Source: Bremia lactucae
Lineage: Eukaryota > Oomycota > Peronosporomycetes > Peronosporales > Peronosporaceae
Direction of reading: 5' to 3'
Length of the DNA: 64,000 nt
Assembly: GCF_004359215.1 (NCBI RefSeq)
Contig: NC_090622.1
Coordinates: 2,129,454 to 2,193,453, forward strand
Part shown: piece by piece, positions 9,267-19,784 of the stretch
How the letters are laid out: each line of letters starts with the position of its first letter
Numbering within the stretch: the stretch's first letter is position 1
The notes under the pieces: generated by a model
Told to the model about the DNA's origin: nothing
What the model saw: the letters and a program-made list of their open reading frames with translations, nothing else
Database searches by the model: none
Made by a program: the position numbers and the translations under genes

Positions 9267-10432
9267 TGTTAACGGCACCCCACTTTTTTCGGTTAACGGC
9301 ACCCCACAAGTATAATTATATCAAATATTGACTAATCAGACTAAATATTTCACACAATCTCAAGCATCGCGTTTGACGCGTTTGAAAGCAGTCCCTTTAC
9401 TCTATTTGACAGATTCCATTAATGCCGTTAGAACGGTGAGTGCCATTGTAGATATTTGCAAGCCAAGCACTTACAAAGTCATGTAAGCCGCAATTTTCAC
9501 TCAGTTTGTAACGCGAGAGGCATTGTTTGAGAAAGCCAGAACGATTGCTGCTGGAGAAGGCTATGTTTTGACAAGCCAGGGCGACTTGCTCGACAGTTGA
9601 CAGATACAGAGATTCTACGTCGTCCGACTGGTTTCTAATCTACGAGAAGTTGCCAATAAAGCAATAAAACTGCAAAATGATATGTTAAGCGCAAAGCTGG
9701 ATAATCCAATGAGCTTATTTTTACCGCCTGTAGCGCGTATGGGCTGAATTTTGTCAAAGTTGAAAAACTCTTTAAAAATGTAGATTGCTCTCGTCTTATC
9801 AATGAATTCGTAACCAAACTGAAACCCATCGCGTAAGGAATTTTCAGAAATATGACGCCATTTACCGCGATGTCCGAGCTCTATACCCATTCGAACAGCT
9901 CTAATTTGAACAAGCGCAATAGCTTCGCAACCTTTTCAATAGTTGAAATTTGCTCGGCAACTAGAGTAATATCTACTGAAGACAACTTTGTTCATTTGAC
10001 TGTACCTGAATGCTACCAAATTTCTTGGTATTAAATGACAAGGACGGGCGATCACCCGCAAAAAAGTACGATACTTACCGAATGCTGATTGCTATTTTTG
10101 TCTGATGCATATCGTCGAGCTTTTTATTCATTCGAAGAATTCCATATGTGCTGGCGTTTTGGCGGAAAATATCGCGTGATTCACATTAAATGGCGTATAC
10201 AAATGCTCCATGATCTAAGAATGTTGAGATTTAAATTCGCCACGGTCGGAGAGAACTGACACGGAGACTTTCTCGACATCATATACTTCAATGTTACTCA
10301 AGTCCAAAATCTCATTTTCCTCTTTCTCTCGTTATAATCATAAAGGTGTCAAATATTTATTCCGATTAATCAATATTAAATATAAACTTACTTGTGGGGT
10401 ACCGTTCACCAAAATGGTGGGTGCCGTTAACA
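9267..10432. mobile_element. DNA transposon-like element with doubled terminal inverted motifs
   Basis: Left end TGTTAACGGCACCCCAC (9267) is inverted at the right end, GGTGGGTGCCGTTAACA (to 10432). Each end contains the motif twice. On the left GGTTAACGGCACCCCACAAG recurs at 9291-9310; on the right an inverted ACTTGTGGGGTACCGTTCACC lies at 10389-10409. The inverted ends thus span about 45 bp, with a short variable spacer between the two motif copies. The 1166-bp body is AT-rich. A minus-strand frame at 9615-9890 is the longest and shows no transposase signature I can name. Flanking target duplication is unclear. It is either a MITE-like non-autonomous element or a dead autonomous one. Confidence 0.7.
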
Positions 10433-10598
10433 TTTTTCCCATGATTTATAATGTAATTTATATTTTTCGATGCTTTAGCAAACTGTAATTGCAATAGTGA
10501 ACACAATTTTGTACAAAACTCCTAAAAACAATTCTTAAGTGTTAATGGTACAAGCTACAACAAGATTGATTTAAGGAATTATATTCTGCACGAAACGT

Positions 10599-11483
10599 CT
10601 AAAACACGGCGATAAGTACAAAGCACGCATAGACCAACATGGTTGGATACATGATGAGGTACTTTTGCTCCGTCATATATAGCGCCTTTTCAAAGAACCG
10701 TGACGCTGTGTGCGTGCTCCAGAGCGTACACACACTCGCCAGCAAGAAGCCAATAAGGCCAAGATCCTTCACCGACACGACAATATTTATTGCTGCAAGG
10801 CCAATAATTGGCAACAAACAGTACCCCAGTACCGAACATACGCGATAAATGTCAATCATTCGCTCCGGAGACAGCAAATTCATCAGCAAATACATAAATA
10901 GGCACGATAGCACTCCAAAGCCATAAATGTACCCAAAATGAACTTTTGCAGCCTACATGTGGGATTAAAATCAGAATCCTTACAATAAAAATCTCTAAAA
11001 TTGTAAAATATACATGCTCGTACCAGTAGCAAACACATGCCAAAGAGAAAGCAAAAGACTAGTGGTCCTGCCAAATCTGCATCGTCCAGAATGTGCTCGT
11101 TGATCTGCTTTGTCGGAAGCAGTACAGACACTGTCTTGGCCCAAATATGCGTAAAGTTTATGCCGAGTTCTTTCGTTCCACATCAGTCAAAATGACAAGT
11201 AAGAACCGGCACTTATCGAGTCATAGAAAACGTATCAATTGGTACCTTCCAAGAGTGGTGGCTCGTTCGCAAAGTCGTCGCCATTGTCAACATCGTCATA
11301 AAAATCCGAAGAAGAACCCACGGTGCCGCTAAGTCCATTGGACGAGCCAAGCGCGGATGGATGAAAGGCTAGACCATTGCCATTACTATTAAACTGTGGA
11401 TTCGGTACATTTGCAGGTGAATACTCGCCCTCCGGTGCTGTAAACCAGGGGCTCAAAGTGTTCGGATCCATATTCATGTTCAT
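10599..11483 (-). CDS. YIPF5: Yip1-family membrane protein (YIPF5-like)
   Basis: Three exons (11483-11246, 11169-11024, 10952-10599) encode about 245 residues. Splice phases close exactly: EPPLLE joins ELGINFTHIWAKT, and GMCLLL joins AAKVHFGYIYGFG. These are hallmark YIPF5/Yip1A segments, as are DADLAGPLVFCFLFG and SVLGYCLLPI. The order is a cytosolic, Asn/Ser/Gly-rich N-terminus of about 80 residues, then five predicted membrane helices ending MYPTMLVYACFVLIAVF. Length agrees with animal YIPF5 (about 257). The family acts with Rab/Ypt GTPases in ER-to-Golgi COPII traffic. Start: the reading frame contains ATGAACATGAATATG, and the first ATG (11483) was chosen. The gene is divergent from the aminopeptidase gene and separated from it by only 163 bp. 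Confidence 0.9.
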
Positions 11484-11646
11484 GATGCGGGTACGTGGCA
11501 ATACAAACGGGTTACGTTTTCTTAAAATTTGTTTTCAAACTTTTTAAAAAAAATAAAAAAACAAATTGGCCTCCTTTTCTCTCGACTCTGAATGGTCAAA
11601 ACTCATACTTTCGCTTCCCCTTCACGAATCGGGAGCTCCCTGGACC
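11484..11646. promoter_or_regulatory. Compact divergent promoter between YIPF5 and LTA4H-like genes
   Basis: Only 163 bp separate the two start codons, so both promoters must share this interval. It contains a long A-rich run (11546-11562) and a pyrimidine-rich stretch just before the plus-strand start. A TCATACTTTCGCTTCC segment at about 11601-11616 loosely resembles the oomycete initiator (TCAYT-type), but not well enough to call a start site. Confidence 0.5.
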
Positions 11647-13659
11647 ATGGCCGACGTCCCCGCCCTCTCTTCCCACTCGTACGCCAACCTCCACGAGGTG
11701 ACGTTCACGCATCTCAACTGGTTCATTGCGCTAGACTTCCAAGCTCAGCAACTCAAGGGTTACGCCGAGTACACGTTTCACCACACGTCTCCCACCTCCA
11801 CGTCCGTCGTCGTGCTCGATACGCACCACTTAAACATCTTGAAAGCTTTTGTTGATGGCAACGAAACGTCCTTTTCACTAGCGAAACACGAGCACGCAGT
11901 CTTTGGTCGTGCTCTTATCGTCTCCGTGCCTACCCACGCCACAACAATCCGCATCGACTACACCACCACCGCGGCTTCGAGTGGCTTACAATGGCTCAAC
12001 AAGGAGCTCACGGCCGGCAAGACCCATCCGTACCTCTTTACACAATGCCAAGCCATTCACGCACGCACAATCGTGCCGTGTCCGGACACGCCATCGTGTA
12101 AATTCACGTATACCGCGACCGTAACCGTACCCGAGTGGTGTACGTGTCTCTTAAGTGCCATTGCCGATTCCCACGGCCGCCATAGCCACAACACGCGCGA
12201 CCAAACGTACCAAGTCTCGTTTTATCAATCCGTACCAATTCCATCGTATCTATTAGCGATTGTTGCGGGAAAACTCGAAAGTGTCGACTTAAGTCCACGC
12301 AGTCGTGTCTGGGCCGAGCCCACAATCGTCACGAAAGCGGCGCATGAATTTGCACAGACTGAAGCGTTTTTACAACATGCGGAAGAAATCACAGGACAAG
12401 AGTATGTCTGGCAACGCTACGATCTCGTGTGTTTACCCCCGTCGTTCCCGTACGGAGGAATGGAGAACCCATGCTTGACATTTGTAACCCCAACGCTATT
12501 GGCAGGAGATCGATCGCTTGCCGACGTCGTAGCTCATGAAATTTCCCATTCATGGACGGGAAATCTCGTCACAAATCGTTCGTGGACGGATTTTTGGCTC
12601 AATGAAGGCTGGACCATGTGGCTTGAGCGTAAAATTCAGACACGAATTGCTCAGGATCCGAAAGCGTATGATTTAAAAGCACTCTTGGGTCTTCGAGATC
12701 TAAAGGAAGCAGTAGAAGCGTTTGGACACGATCATCCGTACACGGCTCTGGTACCGAATATGGACGGCATTGATCCAGATGACGTGTTCTCGTCAATTCC
12801 GTATGAAAAAGGGTTTAATTTCCTGCATTACCTCTCGACCGTAGTGGGTGGTCAAGACGTGTTTGAAACCTTTGCAAAAGCATATATTCAAGCCTTTAAG
12901 TTTCAAACCATTACGTCGCAGGAATTTCGAACGTTTTTTGAATCGTACTTTATTGGACAACCCGACGTGTTAAAAACAATTGATTGGGAGGCGTGGTTTT
13001 ATTCACCAGGGATGCCACCTGTTGCAAATACGTTTGATACGACACTCACATGTCAAGCCACAATGCTTGGCACGCAAATGGCTACACGGAATCAAATGGA
13101 TACATGGACGAGTGTCACTTCGACGCAATTACAAAAATGGCCCACCAGTCTATGGATCGTGCTTTTAGACACGCTATTAATGAAACAAGCACATGCGAGG
13201 TTCACCCTCCCGCACCTCGATGCAATTAATGCGTTTACGCACTCGCATTTAACAAATACGCGCAATGCCGAGCTTCGCTTTCGGTGGTACACGCTGTTGC
13301 TTCGATCCGGCGATTTACGGTCATTAGAAACGATTGTCGAAATGCTTCAAGAACAAGGACGAATGAAGTTTGTGCGTCCATTGTTTCGTGATTTGTGCAC
13401 GGCATTGGGTCCAGCACAAGCCGAGACGATTTTTGCCGAGTGTAAGAATTTGTATCACCCTATTGCAGCCAAGATGATTCAGCGAGATATTGAACAGAGT
13501 ATTGCCAAGACTAAGTATAAAAAAGTGACATTTGCGTCTCCGACGACCCCGAGTGCATTGGCGCAGTGGCTTGGCGTATCGGATCAAGTCGTGGGGTACG
13601 CTGCCGTTGCAGCTGCGGTGACGACTGTGGCGGTACTCGTGGTGTCTCGTCGACGATAA
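11647..13659 (+). CDS. LTA4H: Leukotriene A4 hydrolase-like M1 aminopeptidase with C-terminal membrane anchor
   Basis: A single exon of 670 residues; start at ATG 11647 (MADVPALSSHSYANLHEV), where family homology begins. The M1 zinc site is complete: HEISH at residues 297-301 and the third ligand E320 in WLNEGW, in the LTA4H-type context SWTGNLVTN. The exopeptidase substrate motif GGMEN precedes it at about 269, and the catalytic tyrosine context is SSIPYEKGFNFLHYL. These features assign it to the LTA4H/aminopeptidase-O branch, which trims N-terminal residues; some members also hydrolyse leukotriene A4. The C-terminal helical domain is present. Unusually, the last 23 residues (VVGYAAVAAAVTTVAVLVVS then RRR) form a hydrophobic helix with a basic tail, as in tail-anchored proteins, whereas the animal enzyme is soluble. 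Confidence 0.93.
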   Translation: MADVPALSSHSYANLHEVTFTHLNWFIALDFQAQQLKGYAEYTFHHTSPTSTSVVVLDTHHLNILKAFVDGNETSFSLAKHEHAVFGRALIVSVPTHATTIRIDYTTTAASSGLQWLNKELTAGKTHPYLFTQCQAIHARTIVPCPDTPSCKFTYTATVTVPEWCTCLLSAIADSHGRHSHNTRDQTYQVSFYQSVPIPSYLLAIVAGKLESVDLSPRSRVWAEPTIVTKAAHEFAQTEAFLQHAEEITGQEYVWQRYDLVCLPPSFPYGGMENPCLTFVTPTLLAGDRSLADVVAHEISHSWTGNLVTNRSWTDFWLNEGWTMWLERKIQTRIAQDPKAYDLKALLGLRDLKEAVEAFGHDHPYTALVPNMDGIDPDDVFSSIPYEKGFNFLHYLSTVVGGQDVFETFAKAYIQAFKFQTITSQEFRTFFESYFIGQPDVLKTIDWEAWFYSPGMPPVANTFDTTLTCQATMLGTQMATRNQMDTWTSVTSTQLQKWPTSLWIVLLDTLLMKQAHARFTLPHLDAINAFTHSHLTNTRNAELRFRWYTLLLRSGDLRSLETIVEMLQEQGRMKFVRPLFRDLCTALGPAQAETIFAECKNLYHPIAAKMIQRDIEQSIAKTKYKKVTFASPTTPSALAQWLGVSDQVVGYAAVAAAVTTVAVLVVSRRR

Positions 13660-14322
13660 TTGTCCTCATGAAGGACCGAAGGCCTTGAGTTGCCGTTAGG
13701 TTGCTGTATGAATGGATGGAAAAACAATTAGTATTTCTTGTCACGCAACCACACGTTGTTTTTTTTGAAACAGCCAGAAAATCTGATTTAAATAATAAAA
13801 AACAACTCACGGCGGTCGCGTAGTATCCTTTTTAATGGAATCTTCAAGGGTCGCGCGTAGGTGGTAATTCAAGCGTATCTTTTTTTTTTGATCATAAACC
13901 AAACTTTCGTTCCCTTACCCCTTGGGGCCAGCAACCGACGTTGTGTAGATTCAAACAACTCCCTCGTTTTCTAAATATATACGTATACGCGGCTTCCTTT
14001 TTTCTAATGTGTCGACTTAATCGAGTGATTGACAAGCCCGAATTCGAATCTTTATATTTAGGCGACACGTTGGGAATCGTGTTAACACAACGGCATTGAC
14101 GCATAAAAGCACCCACGTTTTGCAATTCTTTTTTATAAATGTGTGCGTTATTTGTAGACTGAGAAACTTCTTAACGGGTATTTCGTTTCACATCTCCCGC
14201 CATAGATGGCTTTCGGATGACCATTGTCCCACCACCACGGCAATGAACTGGAATTGTTAGTCGTGAACCTTTTCTTAAACCTTCAAGAAGTCGTGCGTTC
14301 GCACATCAAAATTGGTTTTACC
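13660..14322. other. Intergenic, 3' of aminopeptidase and 5' of Cys/His-repeat gene
   Basis: Contains T-rich runs (13757-13765, 13879-13889) and no supported reading frame. A plus-strand frame runs into the next gene from 14224, but without an ATG before 14323. Confidence 0.45.
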
Positions 14323-15539
14323 ATGCCATCGCTTAACCAATTATTGTGCCCAGACCCGATGGAGAATCCAAGAAAAAGCGCTGACAATAATTTTGACACG
14401 GAGACGTCGGAGGCTTACGTGAAAACCAAATCGAGGCGATGCAGTTTTCCAGCTTGTCAGAAGACTGCTAAGCGCGGTGGACGTTGTATTTCGCACGGTG
14501 GTGGCAATAAATGTACGAAAGTTGGATGCACCACGAGTGTCGTGAGTCGAGGACTTTGTGTCGCACATGGTGGTGGAAAGCGTTGTCAGACTCATGGGTG
14601 CTCGAAAAGTGCGCAGTCTGGAGGTTTTTGCTGGGTGCATGGCGGAGGGAAGAAGTGCGGTTATCAAGGATGTTCCAAACGCGCTCAAAGCGGCGGGGCC
14701 TGTATTGCTCATGGTAAGGCATTTCATTGGTATTTTCAAAGAAGGTTGGAAAGTCTGACGTCTGTGTAGGTGGAGGCAAACGATGTCGTATTGACATGTG
14801 CAACAAGGTGGTACAATACGACGGACTATGTGTTGGACACGGTGGCTTTCGTCGATGTGCGGAAGAAAAGTGTAATCGACGCGCAATGGCCAATAATTAT
14901 TGTCAACAACATGGTGGGTCATCCATTTGTCTTCTTCAGCACTGCTGCAAGCGTGCAGTGCGTGGTGGTCTATGCTCCTTGCACAAAACAAAGACATTGG
15001 TACCTTCACCCACAAGTCGGCAAGTACCAAGCAAAGATCAGTGGCATGATCGATTGAATGTGGACGAACGCGTAATGAGCTTTTCATCCGAGCCCCGTGC
15101 CTCATGTGGTACTGAAACCGTGATGATACGGTCGCCATCTCCAGTTCGATCGATTGCGCAGATGACAAGAGCCGACGCGTCTAGAGCGCTAGGATACTCA
15201 GCACTTTTGAATACTGACATTCAGCTCCCTCATCTAAAATCGCTACATTCGACGAGGCCTTCTTTACTGGCACAGCACAGTAGTTTAAACCACGAGAAAC
15301 AGCACCGGCAACCACCCAACGTCATGCCTCTATTGCCGAGTATTCACGTTTTGCAAGATTATCAAAGGAGGGTTTCTTTCACTGAAAAACCTTTGTATAT
15401 TACGCAAGGCTTGACCAATTTGAGTCCTTCTATCAGTTCGGACTTTCAACACATGATCCTCCAAGATCGATACAAGCACTCTTATCCTACCATGATGGAC
15501 AATCAAGAGGGATATAACGCCCACAACTACTATGCATAA
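14323..15539 (+). CDS. Cys/His-repeat protein, oomycete 'WRKY19-like zinc finger' type
   Basis: Two exons (14323-14713 and 14770-15539; intron GTAAGG ... TGTGTAG, 56 bp) give 386 residues. Splicing restores the repeat array exactly (ACIAHG followed by GGKRCRIDMC). The core is seven tandem repeats of about 24 residues with pattern C-x(3,4)-C-x(9)-C-x(2)-H, for example CTKVGCTTSVVSRGLCVAHG and CQTHGCSKSAQSGGFCWVHG, usually followed by GGGK(R/K)C. This family is abundant in oomycetes and is commonly annotated as WRKY transcription factor 19-like because of the repeat in that plant protein; no true WRKY domain is present. The C-terminal 200 residues are Ser/Pro/His-rich and probably disordered. 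Nucleic-acid or zinc binding is likely but inferred. Confidence 0.88.
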
Positions 15540-16459
15540 AACATAGACTGTGTGATTATGCGCTCTAGGGCATATTTGGACGAACGCGCGGTAACTTTGC
15601 AGTGAAATTAGTAAGGAATTGGATTGAAGACTAGTGGAAAAACTTAGTGAGTTGATGGCCCACAGCAGGTCATCACGTAAAATAAATTATCTCGTTTAGC
15701 ATTAAATTTTCGATGTAGTATGCAAAATGACGCTTAGGCTGGATTTGTCAAGCATTTTCAGAAATCAGCTTGAATGTTTTACTTGACATAAAACACTGAA
15801 TTTTAGGCGGAGCAACTGTTGCCGTTTCGAATATATTTAGTATTTGCAACAGTCCTTCGAAATATCCTGGTGTGAAAAAATGAGTTGTAGTACGTGATAA
15901 GAAAAAAAAAATCAGCGTTCTCGAGGTTTACAATACAAAGAATTATGATTCTTCTGTTACATGGTCGTCCAATTTATTCATATATAATGCTATTTTTAGA
16001 CTTTTAATAAAAAAGTGACGAGATTAACAAAACTATTTTATTGAACATGAAACTTGGTAGGGGCTCTGGCGTCGTACAGCAACTTGTACTTCTTATTCCC
16101 CACATGTGATCATAACATGAATGCTACGCTTCTCACTATATGAGCTACTTGCATTATTTTGTGCCCACGCATCTTTTCAACCGATGTTTAATACTGTGTA
16201 AACAATTGCCCTGAGACAAAATAATCTATATGTATGTGTTCAATTTGTGAACATCTAGAACGACCTCGATTTTTATGTCTCTGCCCTGACGCCTGAAATG
16301 CCGGTTCTACTCCTCTCACTTCAGCAATGTATTGAAATCTCGGCGCAACATCTCCTTCGCTTCAACTAGCAAAGCGTTGCCATAAGCTTCGATAATCTTC
16401 ACCATGGCGTCATTTGGCTTCCAAGCAAAACAATTATCCCTTCGTCCTTAGCAAGAAGT
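15540..16459. other. Intergenic, no supported gene
   Basis: AT-rich sequence downstream of the Cys/His-repeat gene. No protein similarity is recognised. Gypsy-derived coding sequence begins gradually after about 16460. Confidence 0.45.
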
Positions 16460-17264
16460 TCTTCTGCTGCTGTTTATCTCAGAAAGATGTCCCTAATGAG
16501 TGATCGGTTGCGAGATAGTAAATCTACCGGAGATGTCGTGGGATCTAGGAAGGAAAGATCCACGAAATAGTCGCACCAGTTCCAGGAGAGAACTTGGTGG
16601 ACTGTTGCTCGTCGTCCACAAGTGATGAGAGCATCCTCGAAACGGTCAAAAAGAAGCGGTACGCTGCTCAAGGCTGGGAGACGCCTTGAGAGACAGTCTG
16701 TTCTTTGAGCTTCTGTGGAAACATCGCGATGAGTTCCCAGAAGAAGTGCCGAGCCGCCTACCAGCAGATAGGGGCGTCGGGCGCGAAATAGACCTCAAAC
16801 CTGGCACCAAGTATTGTGTGACCAGGCAATGGCCGTTGCCGAAAGAACAAGTCGATTTTATCGATGAGTTCTTCGACAAGTGAGCCAAGGTGGGACATGT
16901 GCTTGAGAGCAAATCGCCTCACTGCAGCCCGACCTTTTGTGTGCGTAAAGCCACAGGTGGATGGCACGTGGCTCATGCTTATAATAAATAAGCTGAACAC
17001 GGCGACCATTCCGGCGCAAACGCCAATCCCGCGGAAAGATGTCTTGTTGAACACCATAAGAAAGCCAACTGTCTTTTCCGCGTTGGATTTGAAGGATGGC
17101 TACTATCAAATCCTCATGAAAGAGTCTGATGCAGCCAAAATGGCAGTAAGCACCCCAAGCGGTAGGCTTTGGGAGTGGCTTGTGATGCCCCAAGGTTTGA
17201 AAAACGCACCAGCGACACTCAACCGAGTGGTGGCTCACGTGATGCGTCAGCACCGTGCCTACGC
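16460..17264 (+). pseudogene. Family A gypsy pol fragment, reverse transcriptase N-terminal half
   Basis: The translation shows the pre-RT spacer (GKIHEIVAPVPGENLVD), then RT: PSRLPADRGVGREIDLKPG, TKYCVTRQWPLPKEQVDFID, CVRKATGGWHVAHAYNK, and the palm start DLKDGYYQILMKESD. It is nearly the same as element A at 34672-35711, including the acidic spacer. Stops occur (for example after DEFFDK). It ends at 17264 within HRAYA, just before where the YFDD active-site motif would follow, and an LTR begins there. Confidence 0.85.
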
Positions 17265-17789
17265 TGTAACGGGCTAAAGTTGCTCCTATGTTTCACAGTC
17301 CCCGTTAAGTACACTTGGTGTACTTAAGGGGATGGTCAATTACTAAATAATAGTAATTAGACCCATCACTCGGGTGTGGTGCACCTTTGTGACCAACCCT
17401 TGTGGACGTGATGCACATGGGGTGCATTAGGAGGGATGACGGCTAGCGTCATCCGTTACGCGAGGTATCTATAAAGATACGCTCGCAATACATATTTAAT
17501 GATATTTATAGAGATAACATTTTAATTGGTAAAAAAGGTATTTATATTTAATTCTATTAAATATAAATCAGTCTGAAAACTACTTCCTACTTGGTAAGTG
17601 CGCACGGGGAGACGGATTACCGCTCCCGTGACGATACTTAACTAATGTACTTAGTGCGTTGGGTGAGGTCGCTAACGCGCCACCACAACTATCTCACTGC
17701 ACGCAAGAGAAGCTGGTTAAACCGCTTCCTCGCTGTGCTAGGGTGTGTGTCTAAGTAGAGCGTGGCCGCATTACAACTGCCCGCCTACA
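17265..17789 (+). repeat. Family A gypsy LTR, 525 bp
   Basis: It begins TGTAACGGGCTAAAG and ends GCCCGCCTACA, with canonical TG..CA ends. It matches the minus-strand LTRs at 22991-23340 plus 30928-31114 and at 37494-38011. It abuts RT coding sequence on the left and unrelated sequence on the right, with no 5-bp target duplication (TACGC against TAAGA). It is therefore not a clean solo-LTR insertion. The LTR is full of perfect hairpins, for example an 11-bp stem at 17541-17567 and GATGACG/CGTCATC near 17435-17455. Confidence 0.88.
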
Positions 17790-18292
17790 TAAGAAGCTGA
17801 TGAAGATATCAAGAATTGTATAGTCTCCCCACTTCACCAGAAGTTTATGAGTGAGAGCCGCCAGTTCTTTCTCCATCTAGTTCCATATTGTCCAGTGGTA
17901 TGTTGCTTTTGGGAACTAGTATAATTCTAGATCGAACTTCATCTTGAGAACAATTTTGAGCACAAGAGAATAAATTCACACAATCTAGTTTCTATTAAGT
18001 GCTACATAGGGCTAGAATTAAAAATCAGAATGTAACATCTGAAAGAATAATCAGATTAAAGGCAGAAACGGATATTTCCATTAGCAGCTACTTAGTTACC
18101 AGAACCATTTATCGCAGCGTCTATAAAGAAAATTTTTTCAAAATTGAACTCATTCTAATTGTTTGCGAGAATTGATCTGATCAACAAGATTCTTTCCATA
18201 TGAATTCTTGATAATGAAATAGCGAGAAGAATCCACATTGCTAATTTTTAAATTTCAATAATTGAGTGTTTACGTGTTTCGTCCAAAAGTCC
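17790..18292. other. Intergenic, upstream of the alpha/beta hydrolase gene
   Basis: AT-rich; presumably carries the hydrolase promoter. No motif or gene is supported. Confidence 0.4.
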
Positions 18293-19300
18293 ATGAAGCC
18301 ATCATCGTATCTACAGGACCAGCGTTACATCGACGGTCACTTTCTTAATATACGCGGTCAACAGCTCTTTTACTGTGCCGCTTTTCCACCTCAATCGCAA
18401 CCTCTACGAGGTGTCGTGCTCTTCCTGCACGGTATCGGAGAGCACTGTCTTCGCTTCGCGCACGTGTATAAGCACCTGTGCCTCCACGGTTTCGGAGTGG
18501 TTGCTTATGACATGTTGGGCCACGGACAGAGTGAATGTGAACGTCCAGGATTACGTGCACATGGGTCCGAGTTTAAATACTTTGTTGACGACACGAATCA
18601 GTTCATCACGACTGCTAAAAGTGATATTTACTTGCAAATGTTGCCAGAGGGAAGTTGCGACCCCCCTTTAGTGATAATGGGTATTTCCATTGGAGCTCTT
18701 GTTGCTTTAAACACCATTGTGTCCGAAAAACACCATTTTCGTGGCTGCGTCGTGGCGTCGCCAGCCATTGCAGTTGAGTATACACTGACTCTTCGTATCA
18801 TGGAAACACTTTCGAAGCCATTAGTGTGGCTCTTTCCTACTGCGAGATTGGTGCCCGGTGTCAACTTTGCAGGCTTAACACGTAACCCCGACTTTCTTAA
18901 AGATTACATGGCCGACCTACTTAATGTTACCGATAATTTAACTGCACTCGTTGCAGTGCAAATCGGTTTGGGTATGGAGCAGTTGCAAAAGAGCAACCAA
19001 ATTGAAGACCCAAATAGTACTTTTTGCAACGTACCGTTGCTGGTGTTGCAAGGAACTGAGGACAAAGTCACGAGCGTAAAAAGTGTTGAGCATTTTTTTG
19101 CTCGTGCAGCGCATATGGACAAGGAGCTAAAGCTTTTCCCGGGACTCTTCCATTGTCTTTATAACGAGCCTGAAAAACAGGACGTGATGGATTACGCGAG
19201 TAACTGGCTTGTAAATAGGCTCCAAGTTGCATTGACCTCTCAAAACGCATCGAAGCTACAAGAGATTAATGTAACTTTGGGTATGCTCTGCTTGAAATAG
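18293..19300 (+). CDS. Monoglyceride lipase-like alpha/beta hydrolase
   Basis: A single exon of 335 residues. The ATG at 18293 (MKPSSYLQDQRYIDGHF) was chosen; the open frame to its left has no ATG. The fold is that of serine hydrolase family 33 (monoacylglycerol lipase / lysophospholipase). It shows VVLFLHGIGEH with the oxyanion HG, AYDMLGHGQSE, the nucleophile elbow GISIG with S132, the acid D257 in GTEDKVTS, and the base H287 in GLFHCLYNEPE. The triad is complete and correctly ordered. Substrate is inferred as monoacylglycerol or lysophospholipid. A hydrophobic cap region (LSKPLVWLFPTARLVPGV) could bind membrane. No signal peptide is seen. Confidence 0.92.
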   Translation: MKPSSYLQDQRYIDGHFLNIRGQQLFYCAAFPPQSQPLRGVVLFLHGIGEHCLRFAHVYKHLCLHGFGVVAYDMLGHGQSECERPGLRAHGSEFKYFVDDTNQFITTAKSDIYLQMLPEGSCDPPLVIMGISIGALVALNTIVSEKHHFRGCVVASPAIAVEYTLTLRIMETLSKPLVWLFPTARLVPGVNFAGLTRNPDFLKDYMADLLNVTDNLTALVAVQIGLGMEQLQKSNQIEDPNSTFCNVPLLVLQGTEDKVTSVKSVEHFFARAAHMDKELKLFPGLFHCLYNEPEKQDVMDYASNWLVNRLQVALTSQNASKLQEINVTLGMLCLK

Positions 19301-19784
19301 TTTTCTTTATAAAAATTATGGAACAAGCTAAGCTATTTGATTACATTATGTGAATCTATTTATCCTCTTTACTATAAAATTGCTTTAATTCAAAAATACA
19401 CAAGCCACGTGAATACTAAGGCGGCCCTGAATTAAATTGCTCAGGCTTTAAGGAATGAAGTAGACATGTGTTCAGAAAACAGTCCTTATGCGTCTAAATT
19501 GAAGCCACTATTATCCCTCGCAGCGTCTCATGTTGAAATCCTTTTTGGGCTTGATTGAAATTAGAATGCACAAATCAGTCATGAAGTGGAAATGCAAAAG
19601 TCGGTGCACAAATCATGCACTTTTTGCAACGTTTCTATTGTAACTTTAACAAAAATGAAGACGGGACAACATCGATCTCTGTTATTTTTGTTGCTAATGT
19701 ATTGCCACGGCAATGTATTGCAATAATTAACTTTACGACTAACACAAACAACTCAACGACTACACCAAGACATTACATCGTTGC
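19301..19784. other. Intergenic between convergent hydrolase and P1 genes
   Basis: AT-rich region that should hold both 3' UTRs. Nothing else is recognised. Confidence 0.45.

Noticed and set aside
9615..9890. Minus-strand 91-residue frame as a tyrosine-recombinase or other transposase
   Set aside because: A phrase like HISENSLRDGF hinted at a recombinase motif, but no catalytic set could be assembled.
14224..14322. N-terminal extension of the Cys/His-repeat protein
   Set aside because: The open frame has no ATG before 14323 and the extra sequence lacks any repeat.
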